Shown piece by piece: positions 8,399 to 18,344 of a stretch of DNA of 52,401 bases; positions within the stretch are counted from its first letter, which is position 1, and each line of letters begins with the position of its first letter. This DNA is from an uncultured Lachnospiraceae bacterium (GTDB lineage Bacteria; Bacillota; Clostridia; Lachnospirales; Lachnospiraceae): positions 1 to 52,401 of the forward strand of contig CANQTL010000022.1 in assembly GCA_947626775.1 (NCBI GenBank), written 5' to 3'. A model generated the notes under the pieces. That model made no database searches, was not told where the DNA came from, and saw nothing but the letters and a program-made list of their open reading frames with translations. A program made the translations under genes and the position numbers.

Positions 8399-11326
8399 TC
8401 AGTGAAAAAGATAATCCGTATGCGCAAACAGGGCGCTTTCTGCCTTGATCTTCTCCTCGCTGCCAACCACGCACAGACAGTCGTCTTCCATAAAAGCCTC
8501 GATATACTTCGCAAGGCCGCGGATCGTGTCCGCATCTGTGTCGAGCAGTTCCTCCCTGTCCCTCTGCACTTCCTCATACGGATAGTGCGTCAGGTATCCC
8601 GTCAGAGAATAAGTTCCCTTCATCGCCGGCGTCATCGGCATATCCATTTCGCTCACCGCGCCGATCACATACTGGGTCATCGTCCTCTCGTCCGCCTCGA
8701 AATGCGCGATATAGTCCGCCGCCCGACTGTACACGTCGATCGTATTCTGCAGATGCGGATCCCTGTAGGAGACGAAATAGCTGTCCCCCGACTTGCCGAA
8801 GCTGCACATGCAGCCGTAAGCGCCTCCTTTGACGCGTACCTGAGACCAGAGATAATCATAGCCCATGAGCACCCGCAGCACCTTCAGCGCGCCGGTGTAC
8901 GGAAGGCCCTTCTTCTCGAAATTGCCCGCGCGGCACACGTACTGGATCTGCGCCGACGTCATGAAGCCCTCGTTCTTCCGCTCCGGTTTCGGGTCATACC
9001 CCTCCCCGCTCACCGGATCCGTATACAGGGCCTCCTTGAGCCTAGCAACCAGCGTCTCCACTCCGGCAAGCCCTTCCCGTTCCGCCGTGTAATCCACCAT
9101 CAGGTTCTCCGGGCGGAAGAGACAACGGACGACTCTGCCGAGATTCGCAGCCAGCTCTTCGCTGCAGCCGTCGAAGTCCTTCTCCAGCCGTTCCAGAAGA
9201 CGGTAAAATGGAATGCCGTTGATGTGCTCCAGCACGGCGGCCGGTTTCGACAGATAGGACAGCGCTCTGCCGGACGCCAGCGTGTGCCCCGCCGACATCA
9301 TATCCGCCTGCATGCAGGAACGTCCCTCTGCAATCAGTTCACCGAGCCGCTTCGTGTCCGTGTAATCGGAAGCGGTCAGAATCTCCCGCGCGAGGGCGAA
9401 CGCCTGCGGCAGATTCTCGTACAGCACCTTGACCTTCAGATCGAAAGTCGCCTGATACTTCGACAAATCCCGCGCATCCGTGTAAGTGTTCACGGCGGGC
9501 GCGATCCCTCCCGTCTGCAGATTGATCTCATTGTACAGCTCGCTGTAACTGTAATGCTCCGTATTCACGAGACCGATCACCAGCTTCAGGATTCCCACAT
9601 AGGGGAAAAGCTCTTCCGGCACCTGGCGCAGATCGAACAGAAAACGCAGATACCCGATGCCGTTCGTGCAGATATCATGGCAGAGGAGCACCGTGTCCCC
9701 CACCTTTTTCTCTTCATTATAATAGGGCGCGGCCTCCCGCTTCATGTCGGCTCTGGACAGCAGCGGGATCTTCGCAAGCGCCTCGGCGGGATCCGGCTCC
9801 TCCTGATAGCGCCGCAGCGCCTCCGTCTCTGCCACGATGCCGGCGATCTCCTCCGCGCTCATAGCCGCCTTCTTCTCTGCAAGTTCCTTCGCCAGCTTTT
9901 TCTCCTTCACGACGGTCAGCCCGCGCACCGGCCTGACCACCACCACGCTCTTATGCGAATTATCCAGAAGGTATCTGCCGATCAGCTCCTCATAATAGGA
10001 CGTGTCCACCGCCTGTTTCAATTCCCGGTAGACTTCCAAAAGCTCGATATTGGCAAAGGGCGCCGCATCGTCATACAGCCATGTCTCCAACATGTTCAGG
10101 CCATAGATCAGACCCTTGGGACGCGACCCGAAGTCCGCTTCCCGATAGCGGAACTCGCTGTTGTTGAGATTCGCCCGAAGCGCTTTTTTGTCCAGTCCTT
10201 CCCTGACAAGTCCGGAAAGCGTCTCCTCTGTGATACGGACGAAATCGTCTCTCTGCTCCGCGTTGGCATTCTTCGCCACAATCGACAGATAGGGCTGTTT
10301 GACTCCCGTATCATACACGCAGCTGATGTCGGTGCCGATCCCCGCGTCCAGAAGCGCCTGCTTCACCGGCGCGCCGGGCATCATGCACAGAATATCCGCC
10401 AGAGCCGCGAAGCCGCAGCAGAATTTTCTGTCCGGCTGCACGCCGAAAGCAAAATTATAGGCAAGATAGGTGTTGTCCTGTTCCGACTCGCTCTCCATGA
10501 CCGGGTACTCCCGCTCGATCTGCGCCGTCCCGGAGAAGGGAGGCTGCGTCGCGAGTTCGGAATCCACCTCGAGCGCGTCGTATTTCGACAGATACTCCTC
10601 GTCGATCCACTTTAACTTCTCCGCCATATCCATATCGCCGTACAGATAGATATAGCTGTTGGAGGGATGATAGTATTTCCTGTGAAACGCGAGGAAATCC
10701 TCATAGGACAGCTGGGGAATCACATCCGGATCTCCTCCCGACTCCACCGCGTAGGCCGTGTCCGGATAGAGAGAATTCATAATCTCTCTCCACAGCACGT
10801 CGTCGGGGGAGGAGTACGCTCCCTTCATCTCGCTGTAGACGACGCCGTTGATCGTCAGCTCGTCCGCCGCATCCTCCATCTCATAGTGCCAGCCTTCCTG
10901 CCGGAAAATCTTTTCCTCGTGATAGATATTCGGGTGAAACACCGCGTCCAGATAAACGTCCATCAGGTTCTGAAAGTCCTTGTCATTGCAGCTCGCGACC
11001 GGATAGACCGTCTTGTCCGGATAGGTCATCGCGTTCAGAAACGTGTTGAGCGAACCTTTGGCGAGTTCGATAAAAGGGTCCTTCACAGGGAACTTGTCCG
11101 ACCCGCACAGAACCGTATGCTCTACGATATGCGCCACACCTGTGCTGTCCTCGGGCGGCGTGCGGAAACCGATGTAGAATACCTTGTTCTCGTCATCGTT
11201 CGACAGAAGCGCGATCCGCGCCCCCGTTCTGTTGTGCCTGAGCAGATAGCTGACCGAACGGATGTCCTTAATCTGTCTCTTCTCCAGCAAAGTATACGCC
11301 TGCAGCTGTTCTATCTCCATTTTCAT
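8399..11326 (-). CDS. M16C-family zinc metallopeptidase (presequence-protease type)
   Basis: This is a roughly 975-residue member of peptidase family M16C (PreP/Cym1/falcilysin relatives), which degrades peptides inside a closed chamber formed by two homologous halves. The inverted zinc motif HIVEH is at residues 66-70, with a distal acidic segment around EEKIFRQEGWHYE. The second half lacks a zinc motif, as expected. No signal peptide is present, so it should act in the cytoplasm. I placed the start at the Met with AAAGGAG five bases upstream; a GTG five codons earlier is less likely because the ribosome site would fall inside the gene. It is flanked by its own promoter at 11396-11425. Confidence 0.93.
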   Translation of the reverse strand: MKMEIEQLQAYTLLEKRQIKDIRSVSYLLRHNRTGARIALLSNDDENKVFYIGFRTPPEDSTGVAHIVEHTVLCGSDKFPVKDPFIELAKGSLNTFLNAMTYPDKTVYPVASCNDKDFQNLMDVYLDAVFHPNIYHEEKIFRQEGWHYEMEDAADELTINGVVYSEMKGAYSSPDDVLWREIMNSLYPDTAYAVESGGDPDVIPQLSYEDFLAFHRKYYHPSNSYIYLYGDMDMAEKLKWIDEEYLSKYDALEVDSELATQPPFSGTAQIEREYPVMESESEQDNTYLAYNFAFGVQPDRKFCCGFAALADILCMMPGAPVKQALLDAGIGTDISCVYDTGVKQPYLSIVAKNANAEQRDDFVRITEETLSGLVREGLDKKALRANLNNSEFRYREADFGSRPKGLIYGLNMLETWLYDDAAPFANIELLEVYRELKQAVDTSYYEELIGRYLLDNSHKSVVVVRPVRGLTVVKEKKLAKELAEKKAAMSAEEIAGIVAETEALRRYQEEPDPAEALAKIPLLSRADMKREAAPYYNEEKKVGDTVLLCHDICTNGIGYLRFLFDLRQVPEELFPYVGILKLVIGLVNTEHYSYSELYNEINLQTGGIAPAVNTYTDARDLSKYQATFDLKVKVLYENLPQAFALAREILTASDYTDTKRLGELIAEGRSCMQADMMSAGHTLASGRALSYLSKPAAVLEHINGIPFYRLLERLEKDFDGCSEELAANLGRVVRCLFRPENLMVDYTAEREGLAGVETLVARLKEALYTDPVSGEGYDPKPERKNEGFMTSAQIQYVCRAGNFEKKGLPYTGALKVLRVLMGYDYLWSQVRVKGGAYGCMCSFGKSGDSYFVSYRDPHLQNTIDVYSRAADYIAHFEADERTMTQYVIGAVSEMDMPMTPAMKGTYSLTGYLTHYPYEEVQRDREELLDTDADTIRGLAKYIEAFMEDDCLCVVGSEEKIKAESALFAHTDYLFH

Positions 11327-11395
11327 GTAAACTCCTTTCACAAAGAAACTTATCGCAGCGCGATTCTGGCGCCGCGGACTGCCGAGTCTGCGTCA

Positions 11396-11425
11396 AGTAT
11401 ACCACTCTTGGGAAAACTTCGTAAA
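11396..11425 (-). promoter_or_regulatory. candidate promoter of the M16C peptidase gene
   Basis: On the minus strand TTTACG (11425-11420), an 18-base spacer and TATACT (11401-11396) lie about 70 bases before the start codon. The -35 box is only a partial match. Confidence 0.5.
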
Positions 11426-11467
11426 GTCAAAGCACACAAAAAAACAAATCATGCATAAAAGAACAGA

Positions 11468-11490
11468 CAGAGACGAAAGATTCGTCTCTG
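11468..11490 (-). terminator. hairpin ending the 13.7-11.6 kb operon
   Basis: CAGAGACGAA and TTCGTCTCTG form a perfect 10-bp stem with a 3-base loop. On the minus strand it is followed by TCTGTTCTTTTAT, a moderately U-rich tail. It lies about 150 bases after the 153-residue gene's stop. Confidence 0.6.
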
Positions 11491-11521
11491 CCTGCTCAGG
11501 TGTAAAAAGGGAATTTTACTG

Positions 11522-11549
11522 CCATTTTGTCGACATTTTTTGTCTGACA
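11522..11549 (-). repeat. second copy of a TGTCGACA/GTCTGACA element
   Basis: CCATTTTGTCGACA (11522-11535) matches CCACTTTGTCGACA at 57-70 in 13 of 14 bases. In both copies GTCTGACA follows, directly at 71-78 in the first and after six T residues at 11542-11549 in the second. Both copies lie between a minus-strand stop codon and a terminator-like hairpin. The rest of the 11342-11642 interval holds only the promoter and hairpin listed separately. Confidence 0.55.
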
Positions 11550-11642
11550 ATGTCAGTCTATCAAATAATTCCGCGATAAGCAATACCCTTCCTGCAATTA
11601 TATCTGTCATTCATCGCGCTTTTCTACATTTTGCGACAAAAT

Positions 11643-12104
11643 CTACACATTGAACGCCATCAACGCGAGTTTGGACAGGATCAGCTCCTGCACGACCATG
11701 CCGCGCTTTTTCTTCTGCGCCAGATTCATGGATACCAGTTCGTCCAGCTTCATCACTCTGGAGACATATTCCGTCCTCACGCCGCCGAACAGCCTTTTCT
11801 TCTGCTCCAGAACGCACACCTTCACTCTCGCCTTCAGCTGCCTGTAAGTCCTGTACGAGAACTGATCCGCGGTCATGTAGTACAGCTGGCTCTCCAGCGT
11901 CGTCTCCGGAACGGTATCTTTCAAAATGTAATGTTCTATGATACTCCTGTACTTAAAACTGACCGCCTCCTGCGCAAGAATCTCGGCATAGCTGAACCTG
12001 GCGCCGAGATAAAGCGAAGCGGTATCCTGCATATAGTATTTGTAATCATCATTCTGCGCATCTGCCATCGTCGCCATATCGCCGCTCCCATCCTGCCGCC
12101 TCAT
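11643..12104 (-). CDS. uncharacterised 153-residue protein
   Basis: I do not recognise this family. The product is soluble, mostly helical in appearance and rich in Tyr, Lys and Arg, with YYMQDTASLYLGARFSYAEI near the N-terminus and RVKVCVLEQKKRLFGGVRTE in the second half. The ATG at 12104 overlaps the stop of the sigma-like gene as ATGA, which implies translational coupling. A second Met at 12077 with GGGAG upstream could also be the true start. It is the last gene of a three-gene operon ending at the hairpin at 11468-11490. The tight coupling suggests it acts with the sigma-like protein, which is an inference from position only. Confidence 0.7.
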   Translation of the reverse strand: MRRQDGSGDMATMADAQNDDYKYYMQDTASLYLGARFSYAEILAQEAVSFKYRSIIEHYILKDTVPETTLESQLYYMTADQFSYRTYRQLKARVKVCVLEQKKRLFGGVRTEYVSRVMKLDELVSMNLAQKKKRGMVVQELILSKLALMAFNV

Positions 12105-12856
12105 TCGGTCGTACTGCTGCTTTCCAGATCTTCAATATTGCCGCCGCTCAGACGGATGGCGTCCTCGATCGCCCTGCGGCTGAAGCCGGATTCCGCCATC
12201 AGTTCCTCGACCGTCACTTTCCTGCGCAGTTCCCCGGACAGTTCCCTGGCCGCATCCGCCACCTTGTTGACCTTGTCGGCTATCTTCCTGTCCTTGCTGC
12301 TCTCGGCCGCATTCTCTGCGATGTACTCCTCCATCGCGTCCATGATCATCCTGCCCAGCATTCCCTCCGCCTCAGAGGCATGTTCCATCGCGCCCAGCAT
12401 CGTGACGCCGGCCGCCACCGCCACGTTGCCCTCTCCGATCAGATCCTCGAGATACGCGCCCTGCCCGGCATAGAGTTTGGCGATCTCAGCCACCTGAGAC
12501 AGATAAGCCTGCGCCAGCCGGCTCTGCGCGTCCGCGTCTCCCGCCATGGCCGAGAGCACAAGCGCTTCCCGCTCGCCGGGCGTAAGCTCCGGCAGCGCGC
12601 GCAGCTCCTCCAGGTACGATTCCAGATAGTCTCTCTCCTCATCCGCCAGAAACTCGTCCGGATCCACGGGCCCGCCGACGCCGATCCTGCTCTTGTGCAG
12701 ATATTCATACACCAGCTTCATCTGCTCTTCACTCAGGGCAAGCGGCGCGAAAGCCTCTTTCACCGCCTCCTCCGAAATACAGCTCCCCTGCGCTCTGGCA
12801 GTACTCTTCACCTGTTCCAGCGTCTTTGCAAAAAGGATCTCCTTCTCCCTGTCCAT
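12101..12856 (-). CDS. degenerate sigma-70-like protein lacking region 4
   Basis: The 251-residue product reads as a partial housekeeping-type sigma factor. Residues 40-60 (LALSEEQMKLVYEYLHKSRI) resemble the end of region 1.1. Residues 105-150 (GDADAQSRLAQAYLSQVAEI, then LEDLIGEGNVAV) resemble regions 1.2-2.2. Residues 190-235 (DKVNKVADAARELSGELRRK, then VTVEELMAESGFS) resemble region 3. The segment aligned with regions 2.3-2.4 lacks the Trp/aromatic residues needed to melt and read the -10 element, and there is no region 4. It is therefore unlikely to direct promoter recognition alone and may bind core polymerase as a decoy or modulator. It starts 5 bases after the rhomboid-like gene. Confidence 0.7.
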   Translation of the reverse strand: MDREKEILFAKTLEQVKSTARAQGSCISEEAVKEAFAPLALSEEQMKLVYEYLHKSRIGVGGPVDPDEFLADEERDYLESYLEELRALPELTPGEREALVLSAMAGDADAQSRLAQAYLSQVAEIAKLYAGQGAYLEDLIGEGNVAVAAGVTMLGAMEHASEAEGMLGRMIMDAMEEYIAENAAESSKDRKIADKVNKVADAARELSGELRRKVTVEELMAESGFSRRAIEDAIRLSGGNIEDLESSSTTE

Positions 12857-12861
12857 GCCCG

Positions 12862-13743
12862 TCAGCCTCTCTTCACATGCGTGTGCGTGTACAGATGTTC
12901 CTCACAGTACTCATAGTTGCCGTCGCACTTGGAGCAGAAGCGGAACTGCAGATTCGGGCTGTCCACCTCGGTTCTGCCGCAGATGGCGCACTTGTGCTTT
13001 GTGATCCCCGTATTCCTGCGCACATCCCGCTTAAATTCCTGCCGCCTGTGTATCTGCTTCGGATTCATATGCATCATATTCCGCGAGGTGAAGAAGAACA
13101 CCGCAAAATTCATAAGCGAAGCGGCAATGGCAAACTTGCCGTCCACACCCGTCTGCAGGAACTCAAACAGCAGGATCACGCCGTAAATCACGCCCAGCCA
13201 CTTAACCTTGATCGGGATGATGAACATGAGCAGCACCTGTACGTCCGGAAAAGTCGCCGCAAAGGCGAGAAAGATCGACATATTGATATAGTAAGTACTG
13301 AAATACTGGCTGGCGTACAGGAAATATCTCCGCGCTTCCTCCGCGCCCATCGCCGCCAGAACGTCCCCGTGGAAGAGATAGTGATAGCCCAGCAGCAGGA
13401 AACTGCCCGCAATCGTGAAGAGCATTCCCTGAAACAGATAGACATTATAGCGGTAAGTACCCCACGTCCGCTCCAGCGTCGTGCCAATCGAGCAATAGAA
13501 GTACAGCATGATCAGCGTGAAGAAGATATTGCCGGACGGCGGCGGAATCAGGATCCAGGTAAACAGCCGCCAGATCTGCCCGTGCAGGATCTCATAGGGG
13601 TCCAGCGTCAGATAAAAGATCAGCATATTGCTCCGGGCAAACATCTGCAAAAGATATCCCACGGCATAGCACAGCACCAGTACAAAAGACAGATTCTTGA
13701 TCGCATATCTGCCGAATCTGCGCTCAAACGGACTCATAGACAT
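12862..13743 (-). CDS. rhomboid-like membrane protein with C-terminal zinc ribbon
   Basis: The 293-residue product has about six hydrophobic segments in its first 220 residues. The segment LDPYEILHGQIWRLFTWILI resembles the L1-loop and helix of rhomboid-type proteins. A convincing GxSG serine motif is missing, so proteolytic activity is doubtful. The cytoplasmic tail carries CAICG, CSKC and a Cys/His cluster ending CEEHLYTHTH, likely a zinc-binding unit. I chose the ATG at 13743 because GAGGTGG lies eight bases upstream; the frame continues to 13797 without a good ribosome site. It is the first gene of the operon with the sigma-like and 153-residue genes. Confidence 0.75.
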   Translation of the reverse strand: MSMSPFERRFGRYAIKNLSFVLVLCYAVGYLLQMFARSNMLIFYLTLDPYEILHGQIWRLFTWILIPPPSGNIFFTLIMLYFYCSIGTTLERTWGTYRYNVYLFQGMLFTIAGSFLLLGYHYLFHGDVLAAMGAEEARRYFLYASQYFSTYYINMSIFLAFAATFPDVQVLLMFIIPIKVKWLGVIYGVILLFEFLQTGVDGKFAIAASLMNFAVFFFTSRNMMHMNPKQIHRRQEFKRDVRRNTGITKHKCAICGRTEVDSPNLQFRFCSKCDGNYEYCEEHLYTHTHVKRG

Positions 13744-13787
13744 ACTCTTCGCCACCTCAATGTATTTTCGCCTTTCAAACTGAATAC

Positions 13788-13816
13788 ATTTTAACATTCC
13801 TTTTTTTAAATGTAAA
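13788..13816 (-). promoter_or_regulatory. sigma-A promoter of the rhomboid-like operon
   Basis: On the minus strand TTTACA (13816-13811), a 17-base spacer and TAAAAT (13793-13788). It diverges from the plus-strand promoter at 13887-13915. An inverted repeat CCCGGCC/GGCCGGG (13822-13828 and 13862-13868) lies between the two. Confidence 0.65.
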
Positions 13817-13886
13817 CGCCGCCCGGCCGCAAAAACGGCAAGTCATAAAAATTTAATAAATGGCCGGGTTTCCAGCAATTAGCCGA

Positions 13887-13915
13887 TTGCTTTTTGCAAA
13901 ATCGTGTCGTATAAT
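13887..13915 (+). promoter_or_regulatory. sigma-A promoter of the activase gene
   Basis: TTGCTT (13887-13892), a 17-base spacer and consensus TATAAT (13910-13915), 65 bases before the ATG at 13981. Confidence 0.75.
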
Positions 13916-13980
13916 GAATAAATCTGTCAGGATAATCATTGATTCAGTCGATTTGTACAAAACGGAGAGTGATATCGAAG

Positions 13981-16900
13981 ATGTGTGAAATGCAATATAC
14001 GCTTGGAATTGATATCGGTTCCACAACCGTGAAGATCGCTGTGCTCGACGAACGGAGCCAGATACTCTTTTCCGATTACCAGCGTCACTTTGCGAATATA
14101 CGCGAGACGCTGTCCGATCTTCTCGGCAAGGCCTACGGCAAACTGGGCAACGTAACGGTACACCCGATGATTACAGGTTCCGGCGGTCTGACGCTGGCGA
14201 ACCATCTCGGCGTGCCTTTCGTGCAGGAGGTAATCGCCGTCTCCACCTCCCTGCAGACCTATGCTCCCGTCACGGACGTGGCGATTGAGCTGGGCGGCGA
14301 AGACGCCAAAATCATCTACTTTGAGGGCGGCAACGTGGAACAGCGCATGAACGGCATCTGCGCGGGCGGTACGGGTTCTTTCATCGATCAGATGGCTTCT
14401 CTTTTGCAGACCGACGCTTCCGGTCTCAACGAATACGCCAAAAATTATCACTCTCTGTACACGATTGCGGCCAGATGCGGTGTGTTCGCCAAATCGGACA
14501 TCCAGCCTCTCATCAACGAGGGAGCGACCAAGGAGGATCTGTCCGCCTCCATCTTTCAGGCCGTCGTCAACCAGACGATCAGCGGACTCGCCTGCGGCAA
14601 ACCGATCCGCGGGCACGTGGCCTTTCTGGGCGGGCCGCTCCACTTCTTATCCGAGCTGAAGCAGGCTTTTATCCGCACGCTGAAGCTGGACGAGGAACAC
14701 ATCATCGACACCGACAACTCCCATCTTTTCGCCGCCATCGGTTCCGCGCTGAACGCCAAAGAGGAAGTCGCCTATACCATGGAAGAGATGGTCGGAAAGC
14801 TCTCCTCCGATATCAAAATGGAATTTGAAGTGGAGCGCATGGAACCGCTGTTCGCCTCCAGAGAGGACTACGACGCTTTTCGCAGCCGTCACAACGCCCA
14901 TCATGTGAGCACGGCGGATCTCGCCTCCTACAGAGGGGACTGTTTCCTGGGCATCGACGCCGGCTCCACCACGACGAAAGTGGCTCTTGTGGGCGAGGAC
15001 GGCTCCCTGCTCTACTCCTTTTACAGCAGCAACGACGGAAGTCCCCTGAAGACGGCGATACGCTCTCTGAAAGAGATCTACTCTCTTCTCCCCGAGGGCG
15101 TCCGGATCGTGCGCTCCTGCTCCACCGGCTACGGCGAGGCGCTGATGAAGGCCGCTTTTCTCCTGGACGACGGCGAGGTGGAGACCGTGGCGCACTACTA
15201 TGCCGCCGCGTTTTTCGATCCCGACGTGGACTGCATCCTGGACATCGGCGGACAGGATATGAAGTGCATCAAGATCAAGAATCAGACGGTGGACAGCGTG
15301 CAGCTCAACGAGGCCTGCTCCTCGGGCTGCGGCTCTTTCATAGAAACCTTTGCCAAATCCCTGAATTACAGCGTGGACGACTTCGCCCGGGCTGCGCTCT
15401 TCGCGCAGCACCCGATCGACCTCGGCACCCGCTGTACGGTCTTCATGAATTCCAAGGTGAAACAGGCTCAGAAAGAGGGAGCCTCCGTCCCGGATATCTC
15501 CGCCGGACTGGCCTACTCCGTCATCAAGAACGCCCTGTTCAAGGTCATCAAAGTCTCCGACGCCTCGGAGCTGGGCAGAAACATTGTAGTGCAGGGCGGC
15601 ACCTTCTACAACGACGCCGTCCTGAGAAGTTTCGAGAAGATCGCCGGCTGTGAGGCAATCCGCCCCGACATCGCGGGCATCATGGGCGCTTTCGGCGCGG
15701 CCCTTATCGCCAGGGAGCGCTATACTTCCGGTGAGACGGCAGGCGCGGCCTCCACGATGCTCGGCATCGAACAGATCCGGAATCTGCAGTTCGAGACGAG
15801 CATGGCGAAGTGTAAGGGATGCACGAACAGCTGCCGCCTCACCATCAACAAGTTTACGGGAGGCCGCCAGTATATCTCCGGCAACCGCTGCGAGCGCGGA
15901 CTCGGCAGAACCAAAAACGAGAACGGCGTCCCGAATCTCTATGACTATAAGTTGAAGAGGCTCTTCTCCCACTACGAGCCCTTGTCCCCGGACAAGGCCT
16001 ATCGGGGCACGGTCGGCATTCCGAGAGTCCTGAACATGTACGAGAACTATCCGTTCTGGTTCACCTTCTTCACGAAACTGGGCTACCGGGTCGTACTGTC
16101 TCCGGCCTCCAACCGCAGGATCTATGAACTCGGCATCGAGTCCATCCCCAGCGAGTCGGAGTGTTACCCGGCCAAACTGGCGCACGGCCATGTGGCCTGG
16201 CTCATCAGCCAGAAGGTGGATTTTATCTTCTATCCGGCGCTTTTCTATGAGAGGGACGAGTTCCACGAGGCAAACAACCACTATAACTGCCCTATCGTCA
16301 CCTCCTACTCGGAAAACATCAAGAACAACGTGGAGGAGATCGGCCGCGGCGAAGTCGTGTTCCGCAATCCCTTCATGTCCTTCCGCGATCTTCAGACGGT
16401 CACTTCCGCTCTCGCCAGAGAATTCACCGGGCTGCCCGTCACCGAGGTGATGGACGCGGCCAAAGCCGCCTGGGAAGAGCAGGAACGCACCCGACAGGAT
16501 ATGCGCGACAAGGGCGAGGAGGTTCTGCGCTACATGGAGGAACACCATGTGCGCGGCATCGTGCTGGCCGGAAGACCCTATCACATCGACCCGGAGATCA
16601 ACCACGGCATCCCGGAGCTGATCACCTCCTACAACATCGCCGTTCTGACGGAGGATTCCGTATCCCATCTGGCGAAACCGGAGCGCCCGCTCATCGTCTC
16701 CGACCAGTGGATGTACCACTCCAGGCTGTACGCTGCGGCGAGCTACGTCAAGACCCGGGACGATCTGGATCTGATCCAGCTGAACTCTTTCGGCTGCGGC
16801 CTCGACGCCGTGACGACGGACCAGGTAAACGATATCCTGTCCGGCTCCGACAAGATCTATACCTGTCTGAAAATTGATGAGGTCAACAACCTGGGCGCGG

Positions 16901-18234
16901 CCAGGATCCGCATCCGCTCCCTGCTCTCCGCCATCAAAGTGCGGGAACAGAAGCACAAGCAGCGCGTGATCCGCTCCAGCGCCATCGAAAAGGTAGCCTT
17001 CACGGAAGAGATGCGCAAAGATTACACGATTCTCTGCCCGCAGATGTCCCCGATCCACTTCGAGATCATGCAGGCGGGCTTTGAAGCCTGCGGATATCAC
17101 TTTGAAGTGCTCGGCAACGACAACCGGCACGCCGTCGACGTCGGTCTGAAATATGTCAATAATGACGCTTGTTATCCTTCGCTCATGGTGGTGGGACAGA
17201 TTATGGACGCCCTGCTCTCCGGAAAGTACGACCTGAATAAGGTCGCCCTGATCATGACGCAGACGGGCGGCGGCTGCCGCGCCACCAACTACGTGGGCTT
17301 TATCCGGCGCGCGCTGGAGAAGGCGGGCATGTCCCAGATCCCCGTCATCTCGCTGAATCTGGCCGGCATCGAGACGAATCCCGGCTTCCATCTGAACGCG
17401 GAGCTGCTCCTGCGCGCCGCCTACAGCGCTTTGTTCGGCGACATTTTCATGCGCTGCGTCTACCGCATGCGCCCTTATGAGAAAGAACCCGGAAGCGTGG
17501 ACGCCCTGCACCGCAAATGGGTGGAAAAATGCCGCGCTTTTGTCTCCGGCAGGCACATGAATCCTCTCACTTTCCAGAGAATGTGCCGCGATATCATCCG
17601 GGAATTTGACGAGATCCCCGTCTATGAAGACATGCGCAAGCCGAGAGTCGGCATCGTGGGCGAGATTCTGGTAAAATTCGCCCCCGCCGCCAACAACCAT
17701 CTGGTGGAACTGCTGGAAGCCGAGGGCGCCGAGGCGGTCGTGCCGGATCTGCTGGATTTCATGCTCTACTGCTTCTACAACCAGATCTACAAGGCGGACT
17801 CTCTGGGCACCTCCCGCAAGGCCGCCCTCGTCTCCCGGGCGGGAATCTGGGCTCTGGAAAGACTGCGCGGCGCCGCTGCCTCGGCATTCCAAAAGAGCCG
17901 CCACTTTACGCCGCCGGTGAGCATCTACCGGATCGTGGAGTACGCGAAACCGATTGTGAACATCGGCAACCAGACCGGCGAAGGGTGGTTTTTGACCGGC
18001 GAGATGGTGGAGCTGATCCACAGCGGCGTCAACAATATCGTCTGCACGCAGCCCTTCGCGTGCCTGCCGAACCACGTGGTCGGCAAGGGCGTCATCAAGG
18101 AACTGCGCAGGCGGTTCCCTCTCTCCAACATCGCAGCCATCGACTACGACCCCGGCGCCAGCGAGGTCAACCAGCTCAACCGGATCAAGCTGATGCTCTC
18201 CACCGCCCAGAAAAATCTGAAAAAAGAGGCGTAG
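13981..18234 (+). CDS. large 2-hydroxyacyl-CoA dehydratase activase-related protein
   Basis: The 1,417-residue product fuses two BadF/BcrA-type ATPase domains to a dehydratase-like C-terminal half. Domain 1 starts with [10 protein letters not shown] (about residue 9) and has the [14 protein letters not shown] loop. Domain 2 starts with [10 protein letters not shown] (about residue 324) and has [14 protein letters not shown] near residue 446, where Cys residues of activases hold a [4Fe-4S] cluster. A Cys cluster [10 protein letters not shown] lies near residue 611. The second half carries a DUF2229-like segment and HgdB-like motifs such as [12 protein letters not shown]. Relatives use ATP to drive electron transfer to dehydratase-type Fe-S proteins. 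The substrate is unknown, and no separate dehydratase gene is nearby. The ATG at 13981 (GGAGAG upstream) was preferred to 13939. Confidence 0.9.
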   Translation: MCEMQYTLGIDIGSTTVKIAVLDERSQILFSDYQRHFANIRETLSDLLGKAYGKLGNVTVHPMITGSGGLTLANHLGVPFVQEVIAVSTSLQTYAPVTDVAIELGGEDAKIIYFEGGNVEQRMNGICAGGTGSFIDQMASLLQTDASGLNEYAKNYHSLYTIAARCGVFAKSDIQPLINEGATKEDLSASIFQAVVNQTISGLACGKPIRGHVAFLGGPLHFLSELKQAFIRTLKLDEEHIIDTDNSHLFAAIGSALNAKEEVAYTMEEMVGKLSSDIKMEFEVERMEPLFASREDYDAFRSRHNAHHVSTADLASYRGDCFLGIDAGSTTTKVALVGEDGSLLYSFYSSNDGSPLKTAIRSLKEIYSLLPEGVRIVRSCSTGYGEALMKAAFLLDDGEVETVAHYYAAAFFDPDVDCILDIGGQDMKCIKIKNQTVDSVQLNEACSSGCGSFIETFAKSLNYSVDDFARAALFAQHPIDLGTRCTVFMNSKVKQAQKEGASVPDISAGLAYSVIKNALFKVIKVSDASELGRNIVVQGGTFYNDAVLRSFEKIAGCEAIRPDIAGIMGAFGAALIARERYTSGETAGAASTMLGIEQIRNLQFETSMAKCKGCTNSCRLTINKFTGGRQYISGNRCERGLGRTKNENGVPNLYDYKLKRLFSHYEPLSPDKAYRGTVGIPRVLNMYENYPFWFTFFTKLGYRVVLSPASNRRIYELGIESIPSESECYPAKLAHGHVAWLISQKVDFIFYPALFYERDEFHEANNHYNCPIVTSYSENIKNNVEEIGRGEVVFRNPFMSFRDLQTVTSALAREFTGLPVTEVMDAAKAAWEEQERTRQDMRDKGEEVLRYMEEHHVRGIVLAGRPYHIDPEINHGIPELITSYNIAVLTEDSVSHLAKPERPLIVSDQWMYHSRLYAAASYVKTRDDLDLIQLNSFGCGLDAVTTDQVNDILSGSDKIYTCLKIDEVNNLGAARIRIRSLLSAIKVREQKHKQRVIRSSAIEKVAFTEEMRKDYTILCPQMSPIHFEIMQAGFEACGYHFEVLGNDNRHAVDVGLKYVNNDACYPSLMVVGQIMDALLSGKYDLNKVALIMTQTGGGCRATNYVGFIRRALEKAGMSQIPVISLNLAGIETNPGFHLNAELLLRAAYSALFGDIFMRCVYRMRPYEKEPGSVDALHRKWVEKCRAFVSGRHMNPLTFQRMCRDIIREFDEIPVYEDMRKPRVGIVGEILVKFAPAANNHLVELLEAEGAEAVVPDLLDFMLYCFYNQIYKADSLGTSRKAALVSRAGIWALERLRGAAASAFQKSRHFTPPVSIYRIVEYAKPIVNIGNQTGEGWFLTGEMVELIHSGVNNIVCTQPFACLPNHVVGKGVIKELRRRFPLSNIAAIDYDPGASEVNQLNRIKLMLSTAQKNLKKEA

Positions 18235-18270
18235 CGAGGGTTCCCTCGGAACCACGAACGCACAGACGCC

Positions 18271-18308
18271 AAAAAAGCAGACGCGGGTTTTCCCGTATCT
18301 GCTTTTTT
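18271..18308 (+). terminator. bidirectional terminator after the activase gene
   Basis: AAAAAAGCAGA (18271-18281) pairs with TCTGCTTTTTT (18298-18308), with further GC pairing inside around a TTTT loop. The stem is flanked by A and T runs, so it can end transcription from the activase gene and also from the convergent small gene at 18345. Confidence 0.85.
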
Positions 18309-18344
18309 ATGTCCGTATTTTCTTTAATTCAATAACATTTGTTT

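Noticed and set aside
14647..18255. A 1,202-codon open frame on the minus strand opposite the large activase gene
   Set aside because: Same composition artefact; no motif or ribosome-binding site supports it, and the plus-strand gene is clear.
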